DNA of 63,205 bases from an uncultured Clostridia bacterium (GCA_949745595.1 CATJWN010000031.1:1-63205); one strand, 5' to 3'. Counted from the first letter of the stretch, positions 9,090-18,230 are shown. Program-made: numbers and translations. The notes: generated from the letters alone by a model not told the origin.

Positions 9090-12000
9090 TTAAAATGGTA
9101 TTTCTTTATTTAATTTTAATGAATAAATATAAGTTTGCTCTACTTTTCTATGTAATGCTTCTTCTAAAGCTTTTTTATAAATTTCAAGTTGCTTCTTATA
9201 TTTTTTTATTAATAAATTTTCTTCGCCTTCTTCTATATAATCTGTCTTATAATCTACTAATATGAGCTCATCATTTTCATTTATAAAATATAAATCTATT
9301 ATACCTTGAACTAAAATTTCATCAGTGTCTCCAGCTTCTTCATATACATCATTTGCCATAATTTTAGTACAAAAAGCTTTTTCTTTTTCAATAAGTTTTG
9401 CATTTTTTATATCTTGCGCAAAATCTGAGTTTATAAAATTAAGTAATTTTTGTGATTCTATACTTTTTGCTTGAAGACTTGATATAAATTTTTTAGCCAC
9501 CAATTCTTCTTTTAAAGCTTCTAATTTTTCTAAAGTATAAGTTTCTCTAAAATTAATTTTTTGAAGCATAAGGTGCATTAATGTACCTTTTTCGCTACTA
9601 CTAACTTTCTTGGTATCCAACATAAATTTAGGCTCTAAACTAGCTAGTCCTACTTTACTGTCTACAATATCTCCTGCTAGCATAGACTTTATCTTGCTTA
9701 CTGTACTTTTACTTTGAAGCCTTGTTACAAAATCATATTTATACTCAAAATTTAATTTATCTTTTATTTTTTCTATATCTATATCCTTATTAAAATCAAA
9801 TCTTGGAAGTTCTACTGTTTCCTTTTTCTTCTCTTCTAATAATTCCTCTTTTGTGTGAATAAATTTTGTTATTACATCTTGCATATCTTTACTAAAAATT
9901 ACGAAATCTATCCAATCTAAATATGAAGTATGTTTTTTTAGAAGAATTGGACTTATACCTTTTGTTTCCGCATTATAAATTTCTAAAAGCTCTTTTTTCT
10001 TTTCTGCCTCTTTTAAATAATCTTTTGCAGTTCCAGAAATAATCAACTTTTCCTTTGCTCGAGTAAGCGCAACATATAAAACTCTCATTTCCTCCGCAAC
10101 ACTCTCTATTTGGCTTGCAACTTTTATTGCCTGTTTTGCAGAAGTTGTATATCTAATTCCTTTATCATAATTTATGTATTCAGGTCCTAAACCTAATTTT
10201 TGATTTAATACCATCATTTCCTTTTGATCTTCTGTATTCATTTTCTTAGAGGTATTTGCCAAAAATACAATTGGAAATTCCAAACCTTTGCTTTTATGAA
10301 TACTCATAATCCTAACAACATTTTCATTTTCACCAATTATTTTTGCTGAAGATAAATCAGAAGATCCAATCTTAATTTTCTCTATAAATCTAATAAAGTT
10401 GAAAATACCTTTAAAGCTTGTTTTTTCATATTCTTTTGCACGTTCAAAAAGCATTTTCAAATTAGCTTGCCTTAAAGCTCCATTTGGCATAAGTGAAACA
10501 TAAGTATAAAAGCCTGTATCATTGTATATTTTCCATAAAAGTTCTGCTAAATTTAAGTATTCACTCTTCTCACGCCAATCTTCTAATTTATCTAAGAACT
10601 TAGCAATTTTATTTCTCAAGCCTTCGTCTGCCTTATTCTTTGACTTTTGTAAAGCTGAATAAAAATTTCCTTCCTTGTTAATAAGGCGTATACTAACTAA
10701 TTCATTATCTGTAAAACTACCAATTGGTGATCTTAAAATAGATACTAGGGCAATATCATTAATCGGATTATCTAATATCTTTAATAAATTCATTATTGTT
10801 TGTATTTCAATTGTGTCAAGATATTCAGAAGCTGCATCACTATATACTGGTATATCTCTGTTTAATAATTCTTTTTCAAAGATTGGTGCTGTATATGCAG
10901 TTGAACGAAGCAAAATAACAATATCTTTATAGGTAACCTCTCTATAACCTAGCTTTTTATCTTTAATAACTAACTTGTTTTTTATAATTTCTTCAATTTT
11001 ATTTGCAACAAATTTTGCTTCTATTTCTTGCTTTTCCAGTACTCTAGTATCTTTCTCATTGCTTTCATCATCTTCTGTCTCTTCTTGCCTCTCCTCATCT
11101 TCGTTATCTTTTAGTTCTATAATATGAAGTTCTGCATTTCCTACACCATTTTGCAATTCTTCATATTCTGCACCTAAATTTAGAAACTCGTCTTCCGTGT
11201 AATTTATGTCTCCTAAGCTTCCCCTCATAATACTTTCAAACACTTTATTTGTAAATGTCAAAACATTTTCTTTACTCCTAAAATTTTTGAAAAGTTGAAT
11301 TTTAAGTCCTTTATCATTTCCTTCTAAACTATAGTTATTGTATTTATCTAAGAACAAATCTGGACAAGCACCCCTAAATTTGTATATGCTTTGCTTTACG
11401 TCGCCTACCATAAATATGTTATTTCCTCGAGAAATTCTCGTCAAAATATATTCTTGTACTTGGTTACTATCTTGATACTCGTCAATTGCAATCTCTTCAA
11501 ACTTTTCTTGATATTTATTTGCAACTTCGTCTTTTGATAGAATTTCAAGTGCAAAGTGTTCAATATCACTAAAATCTATAATATTTTTTTCACGTTTCTT
11601 GCTCGCAAAACTTTCAGAAAAAGCAAAAATTAAATCTTTTAGTTTTTCTAAAATTTTGTGCATTTCAAATAAATCTGAATATGCTTCTTCAGATTTATAT
11701 AATAATTTACTTTTACAGCTATCTGTAAGCTCTTTCTTTATCTTAGTTCTTGCATTTTTAGCTTCTTCTTTCAAATTTAAAACTACATTTTTATCTGTTG
11801 GCCACCTGTCAAAACTTAAATTCTGGTAATATTCATAGGCTTCGTCCCAAGATTCCTTAATAGCTGTTTGAAAACCTTTTAGAACATTTATATCATTATT
11901 TAAAACATCAGTAAATTTCTGCATTTCAAAATGCTTCTCTGCTTGATTTCTGTACAGTTTCAAACTATTTATACTAGATATAACCTCTTCTTCAAGCTCT

Positions 12001-12638
12001 GATAAAATTATTTTTCCAAAATCACTTTCAATAAAATCCTCGTCTTTGTACTCAAACTTTGAAATAGCTTCTTCTAGCCAGTCTTTGGGAAAAGCAAAGC
12101 TTTGCATAAATGTATATATTTTCAAAACTAAGTCTTGCAAAGGCTCATCACCTTTATATCCTGTATATATATTAACTAATTCTATAAAATTCTCGTCTTG
12201 CTCTTCATATAACTTCTCAAATAAATCTTCCAGAACTTCTTGTTTTAATAACAAAATTTCCTCTTTTCCAGCAATTCTAAAGTTTGAAGATAAGTCAATT
12301 TCATAAAAATTATTTCTAATAATATCTAAGCAAAAAGAATGAATAGTTGAAATACTAGACTTGCCAAGCAAAATAAGCTGTCTTTGTAAATTATCATTTT
12401 CTGGCTCTTCTTCTAGTTTTTTATAGATTGCATCAAGCACTCTTTCACGCATTTCAGAAGCTGCAGCATTAGTGAAAGTAACTACTAAAAGCTTGTCTAT
12501 GTCAATGCCATCTTTAATTATCTTCTGAATTATACGCTCAACCAAAACAGCTGTCTTACCACTACCAGCAGCTGCGGCAACTAAAATATCTGTATCTTTC
12601 TTATATATAGCATCTTCTTGTTCTTTAGTCCAATTCAT
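9090..12638 (-). CDS. addA: ATP-dependent helicase/nuclease subunit A (AddA)
   Basis: An 1182-residue UvrD-family helicase fused to a RecB-type nuclease. Walker A is AAAGSGKTAVLVERI near residue 20, the DEXX-type motif is AIDEYQDSNQ, motif III is GDVKQSIYKFRGA, and the C-terminal nuclease has the LVDYKTD motif. AddA pairs with AddB to process double-strand breaks for recombination. No addB is present in the window, although the two are usually adjacent, so it must lie elsewhere or be absent. The length is normal for the family. Confidence 0.96.
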   Translation of the reverse strand: MNWTKEQEDAIYKKDTDILVAAAAGSGKTAVLVERIIQKIIKDGIDIDKLLVVTFTNAAASEMRERVLDAIYKKLEEEPENDNLQRQLILLGKSSISTIHSFCLDIIRNNFYEIDLSSNFRIAGKEEILLLKQEVLEDLFEKLYEEQDENFIELVNIYTGYKGDEPLQDLVLKIYTFMQSFAFPKDWLEEAISKFEYKDEDFIESDFGKIILSELEEEVISSINSLKLYRNQAEKHFEMQKFTDVLNNDINVLKGFQTAIKESWDEAYEYYQNLSFDRWPTDKNVVLNLKEEAKNARTKIKKELTDSCKSKLLYKSEEAYSDLFEMHKILEKLKDLIFAFSESFASKKREKNIIDFSDIEHFALEILSKDEVANKYQEKFEEIAIDEYQDSNQVQEYILTRISRGNNIFMVGDVKQSIYKFRGACPDLFLDKYNNYSLEGNDKGLKIQLFKNFRSKENVLTFTNKVFESIMRGSLGDINYTEDEFLNLGAEYEELQNGVGNAELHIIELKDNEDEERQEETEDDESNEKDTRVLEKQEIEAKFVANKIEEIIKNKLVIKDKKLGYREVTYKDIVILLRSTAYTAPIFEKELLNRDIPVYSDAASEYLDTIEIQTIMNLLKILDNPINDIALVSILRSPIGSFTDNELVSIRLINKEGNFYSALQKSKNKADEGLRNKIAKFLDKLEDWREKSEYLNLAELLWKIYNDTGFYTYVSLMPNGALRQANLKMLFERAKEYEKTSFKGIFNFIRFIEKIKIGSSDLSSAKIIGENENVVRIMSIHKSKGLEFPIVFLANTSKKMNTEDQKEMMVLNQKLGLGPEYINYDKGIRYTTSAKQAIKVASQIESVAEEMRVLYVALTRAKEKLIISGTAKDYLKEAEKKKELLEIYNAETKGISPILLKKHTSYLDWIDFVIFSKDMQDVITKFIHTKEELLEEKKKETVELPRFDFNKDIDIEKIKDKLNFEYKYDFVTRLQSKSTVSKIKSMLAGDIVDSKVGLASLEPKFMLDTKKVSSSEKGTLMHLMLQKINFRETYTLEKLEALKEELVAKKFISSLQAKSIESQKLLNFINSDFAQDIKNAKLIEKEKAFCTKIMANDVYEEAGDTDEILVQGIIDLYFINENDELILVDYKTDYIEEGEENLLIKKYKKQLEIYKKALEEALHRKVEQTYIYSLKLNKEIPF

Positions 12639-12706
12639 ACTTCATTCCTCTTATTTTTCTCTTCTTAGTATATATTTTTATAATTCTTTTTGCAAGAACA
12701 AATTTT

Positions 12707-14008
12707 TTATTTATTCTTGACACAAAAAGCAGCATATATTGGTATCGATTTTATTCCATGCAAAAAGTAAAAATTAGTTGAAGCTAATCGGATTACATAT
12801 GGAGGATGATTTTCTCTAATATAAGCATTTAATCCAGTAGTTCTTACATCCCCACCACTTTTTACAATTACTGGTATTACACCATCACTATTGTAAACAA
12901 AAAAATCAACTCTTGCATTTTTCCCATGTGTCCAATAATAAAGTGGTATACCATTTGTTGTAAATTCTTCTGCAACATAATTTTTAACAATAGCATCTCT
13001 AAACTTAAACTTTTTATTCAGCATCACATCAGTATAATTTGTATGACTTACTCTTGTTAATATTCCAACATCATTTAAATATAAATTGAAATTATCCCTA
13101 GAAACATTTAAAGGAAGTTTCACATTTTCAATTTCATAACTCGGTAAAATTAAATTAGACTCTAGTAACCAATTTATTGGTCCTTCGTATTTTCTTTTTC
13201 TTCCGTCTTCGTCTATCAAGTTATACCTAAAATCTTTATTATCCGTTATAAGTTGAGTTGGTATGTTGTAATATAATTTTTTCAGCTTCTTAGTTTCTAT
13301 AATACTTTTTACATAATTATCCATATCTCCTATATATTTATCAACAATCTCAGAAATAACATTTTTGCTATAACTTAACATATTCAAGTCACTTTCAATA
13401 AGATTATTAACTGATTCTGGCAAACCACCTACACAAAGATATTTTCTATATAAATTAAAAGCTTCTTCATGCTCGAGCTCAGGCATTAAACTCATTTTTA
13501 AATAACATTCTTTTATTTGTTTTGATAAGGACTTTTTCCCAATTGCTATTAAAAATTCTTCAAAATTCATTGGATACATATATTCAATTTTTACTTTTTC
13601 ACAAGGACAAGCATTGCTAATTCTATTCATCTTTACTCCTAATAAATTACCTGTACAAATAATTCTATAAGGATTTTTAGATTTAGAAAAATATTGTAGT
13701 GAAGAAACAAAATTTTTACTAACTTGAATTTCATCAAAAACTATAACCGTATTCTTAGGATCAATTTTTCTTCCTAAGCATAGTTCTAATCTCTCAAAAA
13801 TCATTTTATCATTTAGCTTTTTCTCAAAAATATTCTTTATTTCACGATCTGTTGCAAGGTTAAAATATATGTAATTATCGAAATTTTCCTCACAAAATTT
13901 TTTAATAGTATATGTTTTACCAACTTTTCTTGCTCCAATCACCATTAAAGGTTTTCTCATTCCACCATTTTTCCAACTTTGCAATTTTTTTTCAAATAAT
14001 CGATACAT
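12707..14008 (-). CDS. AAA ATPase with DUF4143 (archaeal-type ATP-binding protein)
   Basis: A 433-residue protein: an N-terminal AAA domain with Walker A GARKVGKTYTIKK and Walker B TVIVFDEIQ, then a DUF4143 C-terminal domain that often has a PD-(D/E)XK-like fold. The family is common and patchily distributed in gut Clostridia and Bacteroidetes; its cellular role is not established. It is a single gene with GGAGGT before the ATG and a likely promoter (TTGATA, 16 bases, TATTAT) upstream. Confidence 0.88.
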   Translation of the reverse strand: MYRLFEKKLQSWKNGGMRKPLMVIGARKVGKTYTIKKFCEENFDNYIYFNLATDREIKNIFEKKLNDKMIFERLELCLGRKIDPKNTVIVFDEIQVSKNFVSSLQYFSKSKNPYRIICTGNLLGVKMNRISNACPCEKVKIEYMYPMNFEEFLIAIGKKSLSKQIKECYLKMSLMPELEHEEAFNLYRKYLCVGGLPESVNNLIESDLNMLSYSKNVISEIVDKYIGDMDNYVKSIIETKKLKKLYYNIPTQLITDNKDFRYNLIDEDGRKRKYEGPINWLLESNLILPSYEIENVKLPLNVSRDNFNLYLNDVGILTRVSHTNYTDVMLNKKFKFRDAIVKNYVAEEFTTNGIPLYYWTHGKNARVDFFVYNSDGVIPVIVKSGGDVRTTGLNAYIRENHPPYVIRLASTNFYFLHGIKSIPIYAAFCVKNK

Positions 14009-14074
14009 AATTTACCTCCGATATTTATATAATATCATAATTTTTTAAGATATCAACTCTTTTCTACAATACAA

Positions 14075-14194
14075 AGAAAAAGTAGCTGCATAAAATACAG
14101 CTACTCTTTCTAAAAACGATAAATCTTTTTGGTAGAAGGGAAACCACCGCTACCAATTCTCAAATATTCACATACTGCGTACACAAATATCACT
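14075..14194 (-). ncRNA. Candidate small RNA (or leaderless 27-residue peptide)
   Basis: A near-consensus promoter (14201-14228, minus strand) would start a transcript near 14194. A terminator hairpin at 14081-14105 would end it after ~120 bases. The RNA can form a GGTAG/CTACC hairpin. A 27-codon frame opens with GTG close to the predicted 5' end but has no ribosome site, so a structural or regulatory RNA is more likely. I do not recognise the family. Confidence 0.4.
14081..14105. terminator. Terminator hairpin
   Basis: An eight-base stem AGTAGCTG/CAGCTACT is followed on the minus strand by TTTTCTTT. It could end the XRE-regulator transcript and the small RNA at 14194. Confidence 0.65.
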
Positions 14195-14200
14195 ACACCT

Positions 14201-14228
14201 ATTATACCATTTACCAGAAATAAGTCAA
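14201..14228 (-). promoter_or_regulatory. Sigma-A promoter for small RNA
   Basis: TTGACT (14228-14223), a 16-base spacer and a perfect TATAAT (14206-14201), read on the minus strand just past the stop of the XRE gene. Confidence 0.6.
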
Positions 14229-14242
14229 TAGTTTGTAGTAAT

Positions 14243-14581
14243 TTATTTCATATCTTTTTCAGCATTAAAAAATGCAATTAAATGCTCTATAGTTCTTTTA
14301 TCTTCTTCCTTCAAGCTCTGAAAACCTGTTATTTCAAAAGCTATCGAATCACTTTTAAGTATATCTAAATAATCTGCAAAAAGTTCATTCATGCCTATTT
14401 TAAATAAATTGCAAATATTTGCTAATACTTCATACGATGGATTTGAACGATTTTGCTCTATATCACTAATATACCTAGTTGAACACCCTATCTCTTCTGC
14501 CAATTTCTCCTGAGTATATCCATAACTTTTTCTTATTTTCTGTATGTTCTTTCCTATTTTAATACCATTTATTTTCTTCAT
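14243..14581 (-). CDS. XRE-family transcriptional regulator
   Basis: A 112-residue protein with an N-terminal helix-turn-helix (about residues 10-65): IRKSYGYTQEKLAEEIGCS followed by RYISDIEQNRSNPS. The C-terminal ~45 residues are helical. Family members are small DNA-binding repressors of phage, toxin-antitoxin or stationary-phase genes. TAGGAG precedes the ATG. A 12+12-base palindrome lies 55 bases upstream of the start and is a good candidate operator for autoregulation. Confidence 0.88.
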   Translation of the reverse strand: MKKINGIKIGKNIQKIRKSYGYTQEKLAEEIGCSTRYISDIEQNRSNPSYEVLANICNLFKIGMNELFADYLDILKSDSIAFEITGFQSLKEEDKRTIEHLIAFFNAEKDMK

Positions 14582-14635
14582 AGCTTTCTCCTACAATTAT
14601 GGCAACTTTGTATCGTATTTATATATTATCAAAGT

Positions 14636-14663
14636 AATTTTAATTCGATAACGAATTAAAATT
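14636..14663. promoter_or_regulatory. Perfect palindrome, candidate operator
   Basis: AATTTTAATTCG and CGAATTAAAATT face each other across ATAA. It lies between the XRE gene and the small gene upstream, and no T-run follows on the minus strand, so an operator is more likely than a terminator. Confidence 0.45.
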
Positions 14664-14678
14664 GTAGTAGCTACGCAT

Positions 14679-14828
14679 TTATTTCATTTTGTCGTAATAT
14701 TCTTCAAGTTCTTCATCTAGTATTTTCTTCTCTTTCCTAATATTTTCAGCACTTTCGCCATTCGCTATCATACTTTCTATTTTTTCTAATGACTTTTTAA
14801 TTTTTTTACTTAATTCTGTATTTTCCAT
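14679..14828 (-). CDS. 49-residue protein, possibly Spo0E-like phosphatase
   Basis: A 49-codon frame with TAGAGGTGAGT directly before the ATG. The peptide is charged and helical. Its layout (LEKIESMIANG, then a second helix with ILDEELEEYY) resembles the two-helix Spo0E family, in which a SQELD-type helix removes phosphate from Spo0A. The exact SQELD motif is not present, so the match is tentative. spo0A lies 2.6 kb away on the same strand. It could equally be an unrelated small coiled-coil protein. Confidence 0.5.
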   Translation of the reverse strand: MENTELSKKIKKSLEKIESMIANGESAENIRKEKKILDEELEEYYDKMK

Positions 14829-14871
14829 ACTCACCTCTACAATATTATGCGTTTTTTAGTGAAAAAACATA

Positions 14872-14901
14872 CAAAAAAAGAAGCAACTACATAATTGCCC
14901 C
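14872..14901 (-). terminator. Terminator of deoD
   Basis: A seven-base stem with two G-T pairs (14895-14901 with 14880-14886) is followed by a run of seven T on the minus strand, 11 bases after the deoD stop. Confidence 0.7.
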
Positions 14902-14911
14902 TTTAAAATAT

Positions 14912-15631
14912 TTACAATTTTAATGAACTGTCTAAAGCCAATTTTATCATTTCTTTCAAATTTTCTTGTCTCTCTTCTGCTGTAATAGAAACTTTTTTAT
15001 AATTTGAATCTGCAACTGTAATTAAAGCACTAGCCTTTTTACCCAGCTGCTTTGCTACAAAAAATAGTGCAAAAGCTTCCATTTCTGATCCTAGTAAATT
15101 TTCTTCTTTCGGTAGCCTATCTATTACATTTTGTACATCATCTAAATATGGATCAAAATACTCTGTACATGCCATATTAGCCCTAATACATTTAATATTA
15201 TTTTCCTCAGCAGTTTTTGCAATTACATCATTTACAGTCTTATTAGATTCTACAATATGACAATCTATTCCAGTCATTGCTTTTGCAAAATTTCCTTCAG
15301 TATAGCTTTTCTCTATAAGTACAATATCCAGTACATCTAAATCTGGTTTATAAGCACCACAAGATCCAATTCTAATAATAGTTTCCACTCCATAAAATTT
15401 GTATAATTCATAACTATATATGCCCATACTCGGCATGCCCATTCCAGAGGCCATAACAGTAATTTCTTTGCCCTTATATCTCCCTGTATATGCAAATATA
15501 TTTCTTACACTATTAACAAGTCTCGCATCATCTAAGAAATTCTCAGCTATATATTTAGCACGTAGTGGATCACCTGGCATTAAAACTATTTTTGCAATCT
15601 CTCCAATATTTGCTTCATTATGTGCAGTCAT
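14912..15631 (-). CDS. deoD: Purine-nucleoside phosphorylase, DeoD type
   Basis: A 239-residue cytosolic enzyme that splits purine nucleosides with phosphate in salvage. Visible motifs are MPGDPLRAKYIAENF near the start, GMGMPSMGIYSYEL, RIGSCGAY, SEMEAFALF and VADSN with the catalytic Asp. It has normal length for the hexameric family. The start is ATG at 15631, preceded by AGGAGG; a GTG three codons earlier overlaps the ribosome site. The gene follows the WG-like membrane protein by 12 bases and is probably co-transcribed with it. Confidence 0.95.
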   Translation of the reverse strand: MTAHNEANIGEIAKIVLMPGDPLRAKYIAENFLDDARLVNSVRNIFAYTGRYKGKEITVMASGMGMPSMGIYSYELYKFYGVETIIRIGSCGAYKPDLDVLDIVLIEKSYTEGNFAKAMTGIDCHIVESNKTVNDVIAKTAEENNIKCIRANMACTEYFDPYLDDVQNVIDRLPKEENLLGSEMEAFALFFVAKQLGKKASALITVADSNYKKVSITAEERQENLKEMIKLALDSSLKL

Positions 15632-15643
15632 AGTTTGCACCTC

Positions 15644-16837
15644 CTATTTTTTAACAGTATTCATTATCTGAAGCTCTGTTCCATCTGTTCTTACATAAAT
15701 TTCCTTGTCTTTTAAAGCATATCCATTCGTGAAATATGATATTTCAGAATTTACATTAAATAAAGTATTTCCTTTTTCATCTATAACTTCCACTACTTCT
15801 GGTGTTACTGACAATTCAGAAGGTCTAGAAATCCTATATATTTTACTTGTAAGTGTATCACACATAGTTCCAGGTCTTTCTTCAAACATCTTATTTCCTT
15901 CTAGATCTATAACTGTATACTTTGTTCCTTCCTCTGTATTAAGTAAAATTCCCGCAAATCCATCAATAAATCTTGGTAAATTTGCAATATTCATATTAGA
16001 TACATCTAATACTACTTTACCATTTATATCATTAAATACTCTTCTTCCATCTGTAAGCTCGCAATATATAACACCTTCTGTCCATTCACCAGTTCTTTTG
16101 ATATTCTGCATTGAAACTCTTTCATGCTCACCACTTTTGTCGATTAAATAAATATCTGTACCTTTTCTATACATTGCTGTAGTATCATCGTAAAATAAAA
16201 AATCATCTACATCTTCTACTACTACTCCAATCGTATTAAAATACAATTTATCGCCTTTTTCATTAGTTAGCACCCCTCCATCTATACCTTTAGTAAATTC
16301 CTTTAAAAACTCATTCTCAGGGCTTGGAGCCTTACACCAACCTAAAGTGTCATTAATTAATCCATATCCCACTATTTCTTTTCCATTTTCTATTACCTTT
16401 TGTGTTGCCACAGCTAAATTTGCATGAAAATCATTAGTTATAATCTCATCACAAATATAACTATACTCACACAATCTTAAATCACCTGATCTATCTATCA
16501 ATGCTTTTATACCATTTTGGTCCTTTACCATTGCAAACATTGAATTACAAAAATCTGTAACCTCGATATATTCTTCATCAAGCACAATCTCAACATCACC
16601 TGCTATATTGACACATACCCAGTTATTTCCATATTTACTCCAAGCAAGCGCATAAGTAAATTCCTGCTTATCAGTAGTATTAATCTCTTCTTTTATCTCT
16701 TCTACTGCTTCTTCTAATTTCTTTTCTTCAAACCAATCTGGATTTTCACCTATAGTTCTATATACTGCTAGTCCTGCCCAAATTGCAAATACTAAAACAC
16801 AGATTATTATTATCTTTACATTCTTATTTATAGTCAT
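15644..16837 (-). CDS. Membrane-anchored WG-repeat-like surface protein
   Basis: A 397-residue protein with an N-terminal transmembrane helix (about 8-28), a short charged linker and an extracellular region built of degenerate repeats such as IKALIDRSGDLRLCEYSY and TKYTVIDLEGNKMFEE. These resemble WG (KWG) repeats, which form a beta-propeller-like binding domain of unknown ligand. A larger WG protein is encoded at 21.9-23.6 kb. TAGGAGGACG precedes the ATG. Function unknown. Confidence 0.7.
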   Translation of the reverse strand: MTINKNVKIIIICVLVFAIWAGLAVYRTIGENPDWFEEKKLEEAVEEIKEEINTTDKQEFTYALAWSKYGNNWVCVNIAGDVEIVLDEEYIEVTDFCNSMFAMVKDQNGIKALIDRSGDLRLCEYSYICDEIITNDFHANLAVATQKVIENGKEIVGYGLINDTLGWCKAPSPENEFLKEFTKGIDGGVLTNEKGDKLYFNTIGVVVEDVDDFLFYDDTTAMYRKGTDIYLIDKSGEHERVSMQNIKRTGEWTEGVIYCELTDGRRVFNDINGKVVLDVSNMNIANLPRFIDGFAGILLNTEEGTKYTVIDLEGNKMFEERPGTMCDTLTSKIYRISRPSELSVTPEVVEVIDEKGNTLFNVNSEISYFTNGYALKDKEIYVRTDGTELQIMNTVKK

Positions 16838-16982
16838 ATCGTCCTCCTACAAAATCTATTTGTATTATACATTTTTTACCAGTCGCTTGTCAATCCAAAT
16901 TTCTCTGTTCCTTGGCTTACATTTATTAACATTCACAGTATAATCAAAATCTTTCTATATTTCGACTAAAGTTTAAAATCAT

Positions 16983-17011
16983 TTGACATATAAAAATAAA
17001 TGTGCTATCAT
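16983..17011 (+). promoter_or_regulatory. Sigma-A promoter of small RNA
   Basis: Perfect TTGACA (16983-16988), a 17-base spacer and TATCAT (17006-17011) drive the plus-strand small RNA that ends at the terminator at 17064-17094. Confidence 0.8.
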
Positions 17012-17017
17012 ATAGTT

Positions 17018-17094
17018 ACAATAAACAATGTACTCTAGGTTAGGTTGTGTATATTGTTTGCTCGTAGTGTAACCATAATACACTACTTTTTTTA
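17018..17094 (+). ncRNA. Antisense-type small RNA (par/Fst-like locus 1)
   Basis: A short transcript of about 75 bases is defined by the promoter at 16983-17011 and the terminator at 17064-17094. Bases 17037-17050 (AGGTTAGGTTGTGT) can pair with the start-codon region of the convergent 36-codon gene over 14 positions with one G-U pair. That is the direct-repeat arrangement of type I antitoxin RNAs. The small RNA is seen as sequence signals only; expression is inferred. Confidence 0.65.
17064..17094 (+). terminator. Terminator of small RNA
   Basis: Stem GTAGTGTA/TACACTAC with a seven-base loop, followed by a run of seven T. Confidence 0.85.
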
Positions 17095-17097
17095 TGC

Positions 17098-17132
17098 AAA
17101 AAAGTGAGAAAGTCCGTAAAACTTTCTCACTT
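17098..17132 (-). terminator. Terminator of the 36-codon gene
   Basis: A twelve-base perfect stem (17102-17113 with 17121-17132) is followed by TTTTTGC on the minus strand. It stands back to back with the small-RNA terminator. Confidence 0.85.
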
Positions 17133-17150
17133 CGACTATGTATGACACAC

Positions 17151-17261
17151 TTAGTCTTTGCTCTTTTTGTGTTCTTCTAATTGTGATTGAATTTTAATGT
17201 TTTTTTCTCTTTCTGATAATAACTGTTCAATCAGTTTTAGAATAAGGTCAGGTTGTGTCAT
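17151..17261 (-). CDS. 36-residue peptide of a convergent small-RNA locus
   Basis: A 36-codon frame: MTQPDLILKLIEQLL, then a charged, helical tail ending HKKSKD. It has its own promoter (17324-17352), a structured ~55-base leader (ACCTTT/AAAGGT hairpin and a second hairpin hiding AAGGA) and a strong terminator. The opposing small RNA is complementary to its start codon. The layout matches type I toxin genes, but the peptide is more hydrophilic than the Fst toxin, so toxicity is not assured. It resembles the 31-residue peptide at 60486 in opening with MT and in its hydrophobic-then-charged layout. Confidence 0.6.
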   Translation of the reverse strand: MTQPDLILKLIEQLLSEREKNIKIQSQLEEHKKSKD

Positions 17262-17323
17262 TGTAATTGCCCACTTTCCGTCCTTATGTAAAGACTACCT
17301 TTGACAGCGAAAGGTTAATATAT

Positions 17324-17352
17324 ACTATACAACATATTGTTCCATTATACAA
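17324..17352 (-). promoter_or_regulatory. Promoter of the 36-codon gene
   Basis: TTGTAT (17352-17347), a 17-base spacer and TATAGT (17329-17324) on the minus strand. Confidence 0.55.
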
Positions 17353-17399
17353 GCGAACAAAGCATTTTTTTGTATTTTCTTCTAACAGATATACAAACT

Positions 17400-17438
17400 A
17401 AAATTAAAACAAGGTATATTATGAAATAACCTTGTTTT
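17400..17438 (-). terminator. Terminator of spo0A
   Basis: Ten-base stem AAAACAAGGT/ACCTTGTTTT, followed on the minus strand by AATTTTAG, seven bases after the spo0A stop. Confidence 0.75.
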
Positions 17439-17444
17439 TTAAAA

Positions 17445-18230
17445 TTATGCACTCTTTATTTCAAGTCTTAACTTATCAGCTATCATTGCAATAAATTCGC
17501 TATTCGTTGGCTTACCTTTATTTGCATTAACTGTGTAACCAAAGATGTTCTCCACTGTCTCAATCTGACCTCTACCCCAACCTACTTCAATTGCATGTCT
17601 GATAGCACGTTCTACTCTGCTTGGCGTAGTTTTATACTTTTTTGCTAAATCTGGATATAACTGTTTAGTTATCTGATTTATAATTTCAATATCTTCAACT
17701 ACCATCATTATTCCATCTCTTAAATATTGATAGCCTTTTATATGTGCTGGAACTCCTACTTCGTGAATAATATTTGTTACCATAGCTTCTAAGCTTGGTT
17801 TTGGTTTATTTATATATTTCATATTTGTTATAGTTGCTGGCGCTTTTAATTCTGCTCTTCCTACTAATTCTCTAATTCTTCTCGCTAGTATATCCATTTC
17901 AAAAGGTTTTATTATGTAATACTGTGCACCTAGTGCCATTGAATGTGATGTAACCTTATCTTGACCTACTGCTGACATCATTATACAAATTGGATTAATA
18001 TCTGGCATTTCATTTAATTTTTCTAAAACTCCGATTCCATCTACATGAAGCATAATTATATCTAATAATACAACATCTGGTTTCAGTTTTTGTATTTCCT
18101 CAATAGCTGTTCTTCCATCATTGGCAGTACCTACTACTTGAAAATCCTCCTCTTCATTTAAAAATGCTACTAATGCAGATACAAATTCTGTATTGTCATC
18201 AGCAATAAATATTGTGCTTTTCTCTTTCAA
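17445..18230 (-). CDS. spo0A: Sporulation master regulator Spo0A
   Basis: A 261-residue response regulator. The receiver domain (about 5-125) has the phospho-acceptor Asp in [13 protein letters not shown] and the conserved Lys in [10 protein letters not shown]. The C-terminal Spo0A DNA-binding domain carries [19 protein letters not shown], diagnostic of the family. Phosphorylated Spo0A binds 0A boxes and commits the cell to sporulation. The start is TTG, preceded by AGGAGGAATCATT. The gene stands alone rather than next to spoIVB as in many relatives. Confidence 0.97.
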   Translation of the reverse strand: MKEKSTIFIADDNTEFVSALVAFLNEEEDFQVVGTANDGRTAIEEIQKLKPDVVLLDIIMLHVDGIGVLEKLNEMPDINPICIMMSAVGQDKVTSHSMALGAQYYIIKPFEMDILARRIRELVGRAELKAPATITNMKYINKPKPSLEAMVTNIIHEVGVPAHIKGYQYLRDGIMMVVEDIEIINQITKQLYPDLAKKYKTTPSRVERAIRHAIEVGWGRGQIETVENIFGYTVNANKGKPTNSEFIAMIADKLRLEIKSA

